Of a stretch of 64,000 nt of DNA, positions 35,935 through 48,989 are shown one piece after another (position 1 is the stretch's first letter; the number at the start of each line of letters is the position of its first letter). The stretch lies in assembly GCA_013398295.1 (NCBI GenBank), contig VZSF01006922.1, positions 62,001 to 126,000 on the forward strand, in the 5' to 3' direction. Source of the DNA: Chionis minor (Eukaryota; Chordata; Aves; Charadriiformes; Chionididae). Under the pieces are notes generated by a model. It was not told the origin of the DNA. It was given only the letters and a program-made list of their open reading frames with translations, and did no database searches. Position numbers and translations under genes: made by a program.

Positions 35935-38860
35935 ATGTCCCTTCTTGCTGTTCTATTGTACATCCTTATGCCTCATAGCATAGCAGATGGGACATTGTTT
36001 AGGTCAGAACAGCTGCCTACATCTGAGGAGGGCTCTGCCTGGAACTCTTTTGGGAATGGGCTAGACTGCATGACATACTGGAGTGCTTTCCAGACGTCTT
36101 TGAGAAGACCTTTTCATACTGAAGGGGGATTGAGCCTTTAGGTCTTCCAAACAATATAAGGCTTAATTAGAAGTGAGCAAGGAACTACATGATTTTTTTC
36201 CTGTCATTCATGTTGACTTTCAGGGTTCTGTTTCCTTCTTAAAGTTCCTCAGTTCCACTGTGTTGACCTGGAAAAAAAGTTAAGAAACTAGAAAACCTTT
36301 GTAATGTTGGAGTGATTCCTCTGAAATTTGTATTGTCCAAAATAAGGACTTGTGTCCACTCTGTGTGCTGTAATGCTCAGATGATCTTCTGATCAATGTG
36401 TCAGACTAAGAGGCAGATACAGTTTTAAAGGCATCAAAAATCTCCTTTGAGACCCTACATGTGCAATAGGTGTCTGCAGAATGGCGATAATCCTACCTCT
36501 ACAATTTTGCATGTGTTTAAATCCTAAAATTGTTAGGGAAGTATTGCATTTTCAGCATAGCTGCTGGGATACAGAAACCCTGGCCTGCACAGGGCATAAA
36601 TAAATAAGTGTAAAATTACTTATTTTAATGTAATGCAATAATAATTTATAGGCATTCTATTTATCAGTAACAGGGTAATTTTTCTGTGATGGAATTTGAG
36701 CCTTAAATTCTATTGCAGAAGATAATCTACTTTTTAAAATAGCTCACACATAAAGCATAAAAACTTTTTTATTTTTTCAAATTAGTAAAACCAAACTATT
36801 TTTACACAACATGAAAACAGCTTTTGATTAATTTCTGATAGTTTTCTTCTCATTTTTAGAGTGAAAAAGACAAAGTTTTAATTAAATAAGACATTTGGCA
36901 GGCAATTCCTTAGGCATTAATCTGGTCTGGTGCTTTCTGCTATTTATATTAAAAAATGGCTTTGTGCAATTATGAAATTCATTCCTGATAAATGACCGAT
37001 ACTTATGTAGGTTTAATAGACTCAAGCATCTAGTGGACAGAAAGCACTTTTGAATTACTTTTGTATTCTTCACTGCATTACAATAAGTTCCAATATGATA
37101 ACAGATGAGCATCCCAACCTTGTTTTATGGTTACCCCAACAGACTTTTTTCATAGCCCAGTAAAATCAGGTTAGTTCTGTCACAAATAAAAATACTGCAA
37201 TATGGGAAACAAAATATCTTATAATTTCAAATGTTTTATGCCTTTGTGAAAATTCTTTATGACATACAGAGATGAAGCCAATAAGGTTCAATAGTTAATC
37301 AGCAGGATTCTGAATGAGAAAAACTACCTTCCCAAGAAGATTTTAAGATGCTTTATGCATATAAGTGCATATCCATACCACAGCCTATGCCCTGGGTTTT
37401 GCAAGCATTATCTCAGAGAACGGATCTCAGTGTGAACCAATTTGCTATTTTCTCTATATTAATACATAACCACTACTTATGGAATTTTAATAGACCCATG
37501 GAGAAGAACATGCATATCAGTATTCTGAATTCCATCCTTGAAGCATAAGCTGCTTCTGTTACCTGAAATAGCTCTAATAAATCCAGCTCAGCAATTCTAT
37601 ACAACACAGCATTCCATACTGTAGCTTTATCCTAAGTAGTCTGAACTATACAGAATAGGTTTCTTGTTCAGTCATGGTGGCAGCCTCTCTCTCCTCAAAA
37701 TTAGATTAGAATTTTCGTGTAGTCACAACTAACCTTGTAAAAACGCAGCAAACAAGGAGTGAGGTATCTCCATTTCTGAATGATATACATCTAATTCCAA
37801 ATCCTTCTTCCCTATGTTAATATTTACAAGTGCTAGTTTTTTCTCCATCTGCTAGCCCTTGTAGGATTATGGAAGCTGTTGTTGCAGAGACATTCTGTGT
37901 AAAAAAATCTGGTGCAAGAAAATTGCAATCTTAATGCGGAGCATGTTAATGCTTTGGGAAAAGGAGTTATGAATTACCTAATAATGTTCTAAGACCTCAA
38001 CAGTTAAATATCTCATCATTATTAGAATAAGGATTACTCCTCTCTCACTTACTGGAACACATTTCTTGACTACATGGTCTCTAAGTAAATATAGTAGTTC
38101 TAGACTTTTTAGAAAGGTGGAACTCAGTGGATCCTTGCCCATGAAGTCAACACAGCAGAGCCACAATCTTTGAGAAGTCCAGGAGGCAGAGTTTTTGAAC
38201 GCAGGAAGTGCATGGGGACTACACAAGATGTTACGTTAGACTGTTCCTCTATGTACAGCTCCTTTCAAGAGCAAGAGTTCCTTTCAAGATGGCAAGCCCA
38301 TCTAGAAAACTGAAGAGATGAAAGCTTTTCCTTTACGATAAAAAAGAAAATAAATAGAAATAGGGTGATAGATGAAGGGATGCTGTTGTGTATAAACCAC
38401 ACTGAGTTTTTATTCATAAATTGACCTCTTACATATGAGGTAAATATAAATAATAACATTGCCAGTCATGGGTCTCCTGACTACTTGTAGGTGTTTATGT
38501 TTTTATTCTTCTTGAAGTGTTGCAGGGAAAAATATTCTCTCATTACGTAGAAAAAAATTTTTTCTGAGTGTTGGAAATCTTCTTCTGTTTGACTTTTTTT
38601 CCTTCTCAGGACAAAAACACATGTTTTAAGAAAGCCTGATTGGGTAAATTCACTTCATGTAAAAGCCAAAGGTTGTGTATTCATGTTTTGGCTTGATGGA
38701 GCATCTCAAAAAAATAAAACCCCAAAGAACGAACTCCTTCAAACTTTCAAACCAAGTTAATGTTTTGTTTGCCCCCAGATCTAACTAATCCTTAACCTTT
38801 CAGATTACTTTACATTAAGATTTTCAACTGTGTGGGAAGGGAACTTCTTCAGGGAATTAC
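35935..38860. other. AT-rich single-copy DNA, no gene seen
   Basis: About 2.9 kb with no recognised element. The ORFs at 35935-36141, 36882-37112 (minus), 37348-37548 and 37978-38226 (minus) are short and have no identifiable domains. Confidence 0.5.
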
Positions 38861-39230
38861 ATCTTCTTCCAGCACGTCTTCTGTCGTCTTCTTCCACTGC
38901 CTTCCAGGTTGCCGCCTTCTTCACCTCTTCTGCCATCTCTTCCATCTGCTTCTTTTGCCACCTTCTTCCACAGCCTGCTTCTGCTGTCTCCTACATGGCC
39001 ACCTTCTTCTCTTCTTCCACTGCCTCTTCCACTACCTTCTTCAGCCACCTCTTACATCATCTTTGTCTTCTCTTCTTCCACCACCTTCTTTCACGACCTT
39101 CTTTCAGCAGCAGAAGAGGTAGTGGAAGAAGGTGGCTGAAGAGGTTGTGGAAGAAGGCAATGGAAGAAGGCAGTGGAAGCAGACAAGAAGGAGGTGATGT
39201 AGGAGGCAGTGGAAGAGGTGGAGGAAGAAA
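38861..39230. repeat. Pyrimidine-to-purine strand-switch palindrome built of a CTTCTTCCAC-type minisatellite
   Basis: From 38861 to about 39105 the plus strand is dominated by degenerate units like CTTCTTCCACTGCC. At CAGCAGCAG (39105-39112) it switches to the complementary units, AGTGGAAGAAGG, until about 39230. The two halves pair: TTCAGCCACCT near 39040-39050 has its perfect complement AGGTGGCTGAA near 39130-39140. The structure can form a hairpin of up to about 100 bp per arm, or triplex DNA. The 147-codon ORF over it (38830-39273) is Ser/Phe-rich and then Gly/Arg/Glu-rich only because of the repeat, so I do not call it a gene. Confidence 0.82.
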
Positions 39231-40835
39231 ATTTTTTAATACTAATTTTCTCTTTTTGTTAGAATATATATAATTAAATTAAATAAAATTTCTTCATGTA
39301 TGTAAGCTGTACAGAAGTAGCTTCCTCTTTTTTCCCATGTAACTAGGAATACAGGAATGATCGCAGCTGTAACTTCATAAGGCTTGTTCAGGGAGACTTG
39401 ATAGTACTTTGTTTCTTGAGTAAGAAAAGGAGCCAGAGCTCCAAGACTTCTGACAGTGATGACACAGGACTGGCACCTCCTCATCCCTTGTTTTCTGTTA
39501 GTTGCTCCTGAAAAAAACCCTCACTTTTTCATGTGAATGACCTCATCAAATAATTTCTCATGCCAACTATGTCATAATTTCAGTCAATATTAAGACTTTT
39601 GTATCTTTCCAGGGAAAGGCCACTCAATTCACGTAGTTTACACTAAATCAGTATAAAAGTGATTTATTGATTTAGTAACGACATAACATTAACCAGCAAC
39701 CAGGAACTATGCAACCATGATCACTATCAGTAATACAACAGATAAACAACAATTCTAGACACTTACAAAATTTTAATGAACACCTACAGAGTTCCCAATA
39801 CCCTTCTATAGCTAATACCCAGAAGATCCAATTCCCCCCCACACACACAGATTCCACTTCCTCTTCAATGTGATCAGTTTTGTAGCAAGACCCTCTCAAG
39901 ACAGTTCTGTATTTTCCATACAAATACTGCTGACACTCAACTCTTACTGGTTGTTGTTATCCAGCCCTCTTACCAAGAGTGCTTCATGGGAACAACCACC
40001 ACATACATCTTCCTGCTTAATACTGCGTTTTCCTGAGATGGGTTAATTCATCTCCATCTCATTTTTTTTTGCAGGCTCTTTTCCTTTAATAATAGGGTGT
40101 TAGCTATTTTTGCAGGTTTTTTGTTATCATTTGACAAATTCTGACTTTCTTTTTCTGTCAGTCTGTCCTTTTTTGTATTTCTAATCAGTTTTTCCAGACA
40201 GTTCTCAGAGCAACAGCAGTTGTGCAGTCATGGTGTTGGCCTTTAATAAGATGCTTTAAAAAAACAAAGTTTTATTATTTATTATTGTATAGACTTTTCT
40301 ATCCACCACACAGATGATGTGAGAGACAGAAGACTGCAAGAAAAAAAAAAGTTTACTCACAGAGCTGTGGGGAATTGGTGTTCTCATAGACATACTGCCA
40401 GATAGGCAGAAGCAGGCCAGTGCAGTATTGAGCATTAAAGCCAATTATATTTGTGCATAATTAATACTAGACTCGTACATGCAACCTATGAGGTTATTGG
40501 ACACATCTCTAATATAAAAATAAAGATCCTGTTGCTGTGCAAAGTCCAAAGTGTTTGGAGATTAGCAGCATGTTGTGCTGAAAATTTGGTCAGTATTGTC
40601 TGCACAGGCCAAAGCTCAGATGTTTTTCAAAGCACGAGATCTCTAGGGACTCAAAATTCACTTCCTCCTCTAAAAAAATCATCATTTTTTAATGTAATTT
40701 TAATTGATACTTATTGAGGGTTAAGGAAATGAATGAAATTATATTTGCATTCATTCATGCAAAGTTATAAAGTGAAGCCATTGTTATCCATCAGTATGGT
40801 AACTCAGAAAGAGAATGTGACAACATTGTAGAAAT
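39231..40835. other. AT-rich single-copy DNA, no gene seen
   Basis: Short C-run and CACACA stretch near 39834-39850 and an A-run near 40340-40350. No coding region or transposon is recognised. Confidence 0.5.
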
Positions 40836-41190
40836 TGCAAGGCACCTCTGGAGATTGTCTAGTCTAATCCCCCTGCTCAAGCAGGGTCAGCTAGGGCTGG
40901 TTGTCTAGGACTTCATCCAGTTGGGGTTTTAATATCTCCAAGAATGGAGACTACAATCTCGCTGGGAAACCTGTTCCAGTGTTTGATTGCTTTTACGCTA
41001 AAATTGTATTTTCTAATCTTTGGACAGAATTTCATCTGTTTCAATCCCATCAGGTTTTTATATACATAGACAAGATTCCTCTGAGCCTACTGGTCTCCAG
41101 ACTGAACAGTCCCAGCTCTCTCAGCCTCTCTTTGTATGAGAGGTGCTCCAGCTCTTTAACCATCTTTTGGCCCCAAGGAAGGGTAATTAA
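40836..41190 (-). mobile_element. CR1 LINE fragment, minus strand
   Basis: Antisense CR1 3' region. CCTCTGGAGATTGTCTAGTC is followed by CCTGCTCAAGCAGGGTCAGC, GGGAAACCTGTTCCAGTG and CAGCCTCTCTTTGTATGAG. The terminal octamer repeats are not preserved at the left end. The 131-codon plus-strand ORF across it (40901-41296) is an antisense shadow. Confidence 0.9.
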
Positions 41191-43615
41191 TTTCCAAGAA
41201 TCTACTATAAAATTTGCCTACCGGTGGCCAAATTTTGTACATAAATTACATGGATTTTTTCTGTCTTTTTTCAAGGCTAAACTTGACTTCGTCTGAGGCC
41301 CCAGAAGCTTTGTCTTTCCCTTTAATTGATGTTGTATCAACAATGTAGAAGGAGCAAATATGATTCAGTATTTCTAACCATTAGAACTGGATCACGGGGG
41401 AGGTTGACTCTGGTCCGCTGTGCACCATCATCAAGGTCAATTTCTCTAATGGTTCACATCACAGAGAGTGTCCATATGGCTTCCCACTGATCCATGCATC
41501 CAGGTTTCTTTAATCAAATGCCGAACTTGAATGGGCTCAGGTCTTTCCACAGCATGAAACGGGATCATGGATGTGATAGGAAAGATATTTATGTGTCTGA
41601 ATTTATATGTAACCAGAGATGCAGCAATATGTCACAGGGAAAGCTAAGAACAAATCTTCAGTACTTCTAAGAGGAAAAATTACACTCTTTAAAAAAAATT
41701 CTTAGTGTAGCCTCTCAGTATGAGCTGTAGGCTCTGCCATTTGCCTACCTTAAACCATTCACTTCCAAAAAACATTTTTATATTCCACATTACATTATCT
41801 TTTTCTATTTGCAATCTATAATTTGCATCTTCCTCCACCTGTACCTCCTTTCTGCTGAGAATTTTTATTCATGATTGGTTTTAAGTATTTCTAGTATTTG
41901 TGACCTTTACTACGATTTCTCTTATTCCAAAGACAGTCCCTGATAGCATACTAGTCTTCCTCCCTTCAGATCTCTTCGTAAAGCATAGCTTTTCCAGAGA
42001 GTTTTGATTTTAAGTATAAATAGTGCTCTCCTACAGAAACATTATTTCTTGTGTTTACTGATTAGTTTTCCCCAAATCTTGATGATCATGGTGCATCACA
42101 GACTAGTTTCAAATATTTTTGTCAGCCTTTATCTGCATTAAGAGTTTATAGAAGAAAAAGAACATGATCTTATCTTTTATTAGGTAATGACATAGTCATA
42201 ATTATGACTTCATAGATATTTTGTATATAGTGAGATTCTGAAGACATTTACATTTCTTTAAATCATGAAAAATTGCAAAAGTTGTTCTGTTCTCCAGTGT
42301 AAGAAGATTCCAATCAAATGTTTTACCCCTGAAATTTTAGCCATCAGAATTCATAAGCATAAAAGGAGTCCTGGTCATTTCCTTTTTCTCCATTCCTCCT
42401 AAGCAGCCAGCTTATCTGGAAGTACAAACAAATCTCACTCTCCTTGAAGAGATCTTTATACCAGCAGGATCCTCCAGTAGTCCTATTCACAAAAACCCCA
42501 CAATTTTTCTTCAAGTGCTATTATTAGCCAATGTTGTCTAAAACACTGAAGCATTGAGTAGCTTTAATACTTTGAAGGTAGTGCACCTACAATTATCCCA
42601 TTGGTCCCAATTTTGCTGGAGAGTATTTTAGATTGATTCAAGTGCATATGGATACGTGAAACAAGAACATACTAACCTCAATGAAAACATCTTCGCTGGT
42701 TGTAGAGTTGACTAATGATTCGGAGTTGGCATCTCTCTTCCTTAACATGTAATTGTTTTAAAAAACTTTAAAGGAAATGGTTTATATATTCTTCAGAAAA
42801 TGAAAAGCATTCAGCTACAAACTGATATATGTAATTGGGAAAATCTTGAGAAAAATAGATTTTTTTCCCTGACTGGGGAAAAAGCTGGTTTAACTTGAAT
42901 TATTCATTTCTGTTTTAATTGAAATCAACCTGCTTTCATGGAATTGTAAAAGGGAAAATACTTAAAAGGGGGTTTTGACAGTTTAAAACATTTTACATTG
43001 TATAGAATCATTATAGCTTAGTATGTTTAAAGAAGTTTGTATGATGTAAGTGACAATGTTATGTGGAGCGACTCCTGATATGTCCTAATACGGGAGTTGA
43101 AATATTTTATTTTAAATTAATTTGTAAAGAGCTTCCAGAATATCAGTAAAGTCAATAGATTCTCGCTCCTCATTTAAAAGTCTTATTTGTTTTCTTTTCA
43201 AACTGTCTTTGCAGATTATGGATTGTTATGAATAGCTTCGAAATTTTGTCACTGATGGTTAAAATGTATCAAATAGTTCATGTACTTGTATTGCTGACCT
43301 GACGTGTCATAATGGAAAAATACTAAAGTGACAAATAATATTTTGAATTCAGCTTTACATTCTCAAATGAAATTCTTTTAACTGTCATCTTTGTAAAATT
43401 AAAGATGGTGGTTCAGAAGCAAAACAAATGCTATTTGATCTTATGCAAGACAACTTTGACCAGGATGTGGCCTTCTTTAGACCCTTTTTTGGGATGCAAT
43501 GATGGGTGTGGACCAAGAATACAGCCAGAAAATAGATCTTTTCCCCCCATCTACCTCCATTGCAGGAAAATAGTAAAGAATCCAAAACAAAGCAAAATTT
43601 TTTTTTTTTTTTTTG
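41191..43615. other. AT-rich single-copy DNA, no gene seen
   Basis: About 2.4 kb with no recognised transposon, ending in a T-run at 43598-43614. Short ORFs only. Confidence 0.5.
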
Positions 43616-44500
43616 GTAAGGGATCTGCTGTGCCCTGAGGAAGGCTGTATGTTGGGATTTCAGAGACCTCCTGGAGAGGAGGTTGAGAGATCCTGCCAGT
43701 TGAGAGATCTGTCATGGTCACTGTGCCTGAGATGAACATGCTGCCAACCAAGGCAACTCAGCTATGTTCTCACCACTGACTGCACCAGCTGCCTTGGTCC
43801 TGCATGGAGGCATGTTTGCTACTTACAGGCAAAGAGGAGCCCATTGGTCTTCTCCTGCCTTTTCATATATGAAGGTACAGCTGTCATGGTCAAAGACAGA
43901 CAGGTGGTGGTGATGATGGCAAATATCTCAGCAATTTGTAGGAAAACACACACTGTTCCAGAAAGTGGATGTCAAAGCTCAGAAATGTACAGAACCTATG
44001 CGTGCTGAGGCTGTCCTTGATGCACATGTATTACATGAGGTAATCAGTGAGACCCTGGATTATGGTCAGTGATACGTTTCCTGATTGTATCATGCCTGGA
44101 AATAAATACTAAACAAGACTTCTGTTTAGTAGCTGGGCATTGTGTGTCTCCTGAAAGCCTCAAACTTCCTGTGGATGTCTTGTAGGCTAGGCTGCCCACA
44201 GGTGAGATAGCTGGGATAAGGTTGTGCAGATCACTGAGGTGATCACAGTTATGTGCCTTGTCTAAGGTATGTGTGCTAAGTGACTGTGAAACAAATCTAC
44301 GAGGGCTTAGGACAGATGGATGGATGAATCTGCCTGGTCTTGAATGAAGATGAAGGGTCAGAAATTGGTGTTCTGCTTCTTCTGGAAACGTCACTTGCTG
44401 GCAGAAGGGAGGAAAGACAGCTTTCACTCTGCGTGTAATGTCCCAGTGCTGAGATTTATGCTACCATCAGTGGATGCTAGTATTGTGTATGTAGAACAGA
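43616..44500. other. GC-richer unclassified segment after a T-run
   Basis: The base composition changes directly after the T17 run at 43598-43614, and the segment is visibly richer in G and C than its neighbours until about 44470. Both strands carry ORFs of 60-127 codons (43551-43751 minus, 44044-44427 minus, 44344-44583 plus), none recognised. A T-run at one edge could be the antisense poly(A) tail of a retrocopied minus-strand transcript, with the body to the right. An old LTR or host-derived sequence is equally possible. No function is proposed. Confidence 0.35.
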
Positions 44501-45819
44501 TGAAACATGGTAACACCAGAAATTTGCTCTTACTCAACAGTAGGTTACTCACGCCTTACCTAACAATGCAATATAGGCCCTGAGAGAAGACAAGTGCAAT
44601 TTCAGAACTGATATAGTTGGTATTCTCAAGGATTCTCATCCTCAAAATAATATGGATTTGCCTGGGATTTTTTCAAGGCAGCATTATGAATGAAAATTGG
44701 GAACTGTAGCCTGGATCCAGCTAATTGAACAATCTCTGCAGTTGTGCCATTACTGCCTTAATTAACTTTGAAAGGTCTGCTTTATTTGCTGGTTTATTTT
44801 TTATGTTTGTATGTGTACTGTACTGGCTGTCTGTACAAGAGATAAAAATGAAGCAACAGAAATACTTTAAAATGAGATGTTTTAATAGAGAACTGTAAGG
44901 AATAAACATTTCTCAGTTGGAAGTTTAATTTCTTACCTGTTCACTTATTTATAAAAAAAGAAAAAAAGTAGAAGCAGTATATCCAAATAAATGAGTGGCC
45001 AGGATGTAAACATATAAAGAACTATCTAAGAAAACTAAACGAGCCAATCAGTGGTTGTAGGATATTCCTCATAGTAGAATCACAGCTCTTCAGGTGACTA
45101 AATAGTTCAAAGAATGCTGTTGGGATTCTTCTTCTTTGCATTAAATGCATTAGGAAGCAAAGGTCTCTCAATTAGTCCAAGACAGACAACTTCCTTAAAA
45201 GACCCATCTGATATGCTTTTGTGCCTCACAATTAGACCTGTTGATATCCATACAAATGGTGACTCTGTGAAGATCTGTTTAGGGTAAGTATGGTTTTTGT
45301 TATTGAACCCACATCAGATAAATTCTAAAATCCTTTCTCATACAAATAGTCTTCCAAAATAAAATAAATGCACTAACACAATCCCCCCCTGCAATGTTTA
45401 TATATATATATTCTTCAGAAAGTTGAGGAATTACTTATTGACAATGAATATTAGTTATGATTTAGTTTCAGCTTATCCCTACATTAAAACCATGGTACGG
45501 TAATAATTTTTTGATCCCATTTAATTGTTATGGCTGAATAAATATATAAAGAAAATTATGGATATTAAAATAATGAAGGAATTACATTGCTCAGAACATC
45601 TAGTGTTTATTACTGTTACAGTCTATAGCACACTGTCCCTTTTGGAAGAGAAGAAAAAGGATTTTTAGTCTTCTAATGCATTTCCAGGCTTGTATTTCTT
45701 AGAACATATAACCTACACGCTGTTTTGGGCTTTTGTAATTTATTTCTCCACAGATTTTAGTAAGGGAGACATTTAAGTTACTGTAATAATATTAAAAAAT
45801 ATTGTTACCAGCTTGGCAA
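44501..45819. other. AT-rich single-copy DNA, no gene seen
   Basis: Includes a short TATATATATA run near 45400-45411. No recognised element. Confidence 0.5.
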
Positions 45820-46174
45820 CTCTGGAATGAAATGCTTGGTATATAAATGGGGGATGGCTGGGGGATGGGAATCCACAATCTCTGCTTGGGACAGGCTGGG
45901 CAGCCCATTCACTGGATGGTGATGGTAACTTGTGTTGTATTACTTTGTCCTGTACGTTCTTTTACAATTGTTATTGTTATTTTCCTTTTTCTGTCATTGT
46001 TCTATTAAACTATCTTTATCTCAACCCATAAGTTTGTGTTTGGTTTGGTTTTGGTTTTTTTTTTCCTTTCCCCTCCTTTTCTCCCTCTTGTCCCTGCCCT
46101 TCTTGGGGAGAAAGGGGGAGAACTGCACAAGTGGCTGTGTGGCCCTAGCTGCCAGCTGGGGTTAAACCATGACA
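45820..46174 (+). mobile_element. 5'-truncated endogenous-retrovirus LTR, plus strand (avian)
   Basis: The 3' two-thirds or less of a bird LTR. A TATATAAA promoter box lies at 45840-45847, then GGCTGGGCAGCCC, an ATTAAA polyadenylation signal at 46004-46009, CTTTATCTCAACCCATAAG, a T- and C-rich stretch, and the terminus GGGGTTAAACCATGACA ending at 46174. The left boundary (near CTGGAATGAAATGC) lacks the U3 start and no target duplication is visible, so it is truncated. The ORF at 45932-46165 is low complexity. Confidence 0.85.
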
Positions 46175-46788
46175 GTACTAAACGGAAATTTAGCTAATCC
46201 TGTGAAGTGAAAACACTGTTAACATAAACCCTTGCCTCATCTTTCAGTTTTTCCCAGAATACCGCCAATACTTCAAGTGAGGGACTAAGTTGCTGTATTT
46301 GGGTATTTTAGAATTATTGCCTTCATCCTTCAAATAAGCAGATAAATGTGTTTTTGAGAAATCACTGGAGTATCACTGAGCATAGATCACCATTGAGCTG
46401 TCTACTGTGACATTCTGGTATTTTTTTCTGCTTGTCTGTTTTAATCACAAAGCCTGTCACTGAGTGAGTAATTCAAATTCAACATGACATCTTGGCATTG
46501 TCTGTAGGGAACAATTATCTACTTTTTATTAGGTCCTCTTGAAGTAAAATCCAGGAAGGAGGAGAAATTGTCTCAACAGTACTGTGTCAGCTTGCTGGTC
46601 CTTCACCTGTATGGTACCTACTTAGATAAAGAATATCCTGAACTCACATAAAATCATGTATTTGATCTAATTGCAGGGGTAGCTGTTACACTGAGGACAG
46701 TGGCTTCATAATTCTCATTAAGACTCAGAAAGAGAAGGACACAACAAAACAGTGTGCTGTCCTGTGGCAATTAAGGCATGGACTCTGA
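46175..46788. other. Single-copy DNA between two LTR-like elements
   Basis: No coding region or repeat is recognised. Confidence 0.45.
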
Positions 46789-47043
46789 TGCTCGTTGCAA
46801 GCGCAGACAGCGAAGACAACGAAGACAGCGAAGACCTTTATTATTAGTTTATTATTAGCCTTGTATATCTTTTCAGAGCATAACTAAAAAGTCATGCTAT
46901 CACACGGAGCTGATTGCTTAACCACAACATCTTCTTGGAGCAACTGGCAGTTCTTTCTAACCTTGATGCTCCCACGGCTTTCTGTGGATCAAAGCAATGA
47001 TGTTTTTTGACTACCCAAGGTCATCTCCGACTCTGTTCCCACA
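46789..47043 (-). mobile_element. Possible small LTR, minus strand
   Basis: Read on the minus strand it starts TGTGGGAACAGAG (47043 leftward), has AATAAA at plus positions 46837-46842, then a short tandem of CTTCGCTGT/CTTCGTTGT units (46807-46836), and ends in TTGCAACGAGCA at 46789. TG...CA ends plus a late polyadenylation signal fit a 255-bp LTR, but no target duplication is visible. An unrelated minisatellite next to an AATAAA is an alternative. Confidence 0.35.
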
Positions 47044-48989
47044 TTGTCCCTTCCTGCTCTGATCCCACCAGCTAAAAAGCTTGATAGCCACTTCTGTTTC
47101 ACTGAATTTCTCACCTTTATATGAACAGCATTTTATCTGTTTTCCTGTTTTTACAGGTAACTGCTCAATATTAAAATATTTTATTTTAAGAACGTTGGTT
47201 ATTTATGGTTTTCTAGGGAACTTTTATATGTTTCTAGGCAAAGTAGAGCACTTGAGGTTTAAGAAAAATAGTTAATGAAATATCTAACAATTTTTCCGCT
47301 GCTAGTACATTATTTTAAACATTATTCTCTGAATGAAAGGAATGAAATTGCATGCTTGCTTAAGTAGCTCATTCAACCAGGTTGTCATGAGTTAGCAGAG
47401 TGATGTTGTTCTGCTTTTATTTCATGGAGAAGGTGGTTGTCATTAGTCTGCTTATCTGCATTTTTATACCCATTTTTCTGATCTGCATCTGTAAATGCAT
47501 CTGTTCTTAAAGCTTCATCATTATTCTTACAATAAACAATTCAGAAATTCATCGTTTTGTTACATTGGTAGAAATCTTTCTGTAGCATTGTTCCATTTTG
47601 AAAGATACACTTTAATCCATGTGCATGTCATTTTTTGACCAGTAAAAAACTAAAAATAGATCAGAGAAAGCTATAAACACATTTTTCCTGACATAATGTA
47701 TATAGCAAAAATTTTAACAGAAAATATGCCTTCATACAGACCACAGTCAGATTTTAAATAATTGATAACTAAATTCAGGAAATAATTTATCCACTTTGAA
47801 TATACTGGCCAGCTAGGCACATGTATGATGTGATATGAAGAAAATTGTCCAGAAAGATATATTTTTGATCAAATTAGTAGTGAACATTGATTAGTCTGTT
47901 ACAATGATGACCCAGAGAAATGTGAGGTGTACTAGCAGCAGCCTTCATTACAGCAATCTATAGTTTCAATATTCATGTTAATAAAATAGTCTTTCCTACA
48001 GTATACTCAGAAAAAAAATTCTAAGTAAAAATAACTTTTGATAATAACTTTTGATTATTTACATGAATTAAATATTACCAATGTTTTACCACTGTATGCC
48101 ATGGCTTAAATATACTTATTCAATTCTATTTTTATCAACACTACAAAATCTTGTAGTTGGTTATATTTTCCACAATTTAATTTTAGCTTCAGTGTCCTCT
48201 ATCTTAATATTTCTATGAAACAGTGCCATCTTGGGGATGTTGCAAGCATCTGAAAAGACACAAGCCAAAAACAGGCTCTGAAAGAGAATCAAAAGATTTT
48301 TGCAGTTGTTGGTGTAGGACTCTGAAAAAAAATGTAACTGAAAACTATGATTCTCTAAACTAGTGAGAGTATCACAGCTAATGGCATGACTACAGAAACT
48401 ACTACAAATTCTTGAATATAGCAGGATAGCTGATATTTTAAATTAATGAATCCTAATGAGTCTGTGACAATTGAGGATCTCAGCTTTTCCTTTAAAAAGT
48501 GCATTTTTCACTCCCCTAATTGAACAGAAACACTGATATGATTCTAAAATACTTGTGAGCTTGAAGAGAAATTGTATTTAAAGACAATGTCACAATTTTG
48601 GGGAATCTTCATCCTGATTTCCAGTAACTGGTAGATTTATAAAGAGACCTTTTTCCTTCTCAGTGTGTAAAGGAGCAAAAATGCAATAACATTGTTCTAG
48701 TCACATTCTTGTCATTTCTACCTTGTCCTTTATTAGTAGCTGGCAGAAGTTCAGACCATAATTTGAGTTTTCAGGACTCTGCCTCACTGCCTCCTTCATT
48801 CCCCAAAGCAAAACTAGCCAAGTCTGCTGACAGTAAGCAGTAGGTGCATGGGCTGTTATTTTCCTCAAATCATTTCAGGGTTTTGTGCTCTATGGTACAA
48901 CTATATAGAGGGAGTGTTTCTACATCATCAAAAGCAAACCCTAGATTTTGCTGTATAATTGTTTGTGTAACATTAAGAAATGTTCCACT
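47044..48989. other. AT-rich single-copy DNA, no gene seen
   Basis: A 13-base tandem, ATAACTTTTGATA, occurs near 48030-48056. No gene or transposon is recognised. Confidence 0.5.

Noticed and set aside
38830..39273. 147-codon ORF rich in Ser/Phe then Gly/Arg/Glu
   Set aside because: The composition is dictated by the CTTCTTCCAC minisatellite and its inversion; all frames are open there for the same reason.
40901..41296. 131-codon plus-strand ORF
   Set aside because: Mostly antisense to the CR1 fragment at 40836-41190, with a fortuitous extension into flanking DNA.
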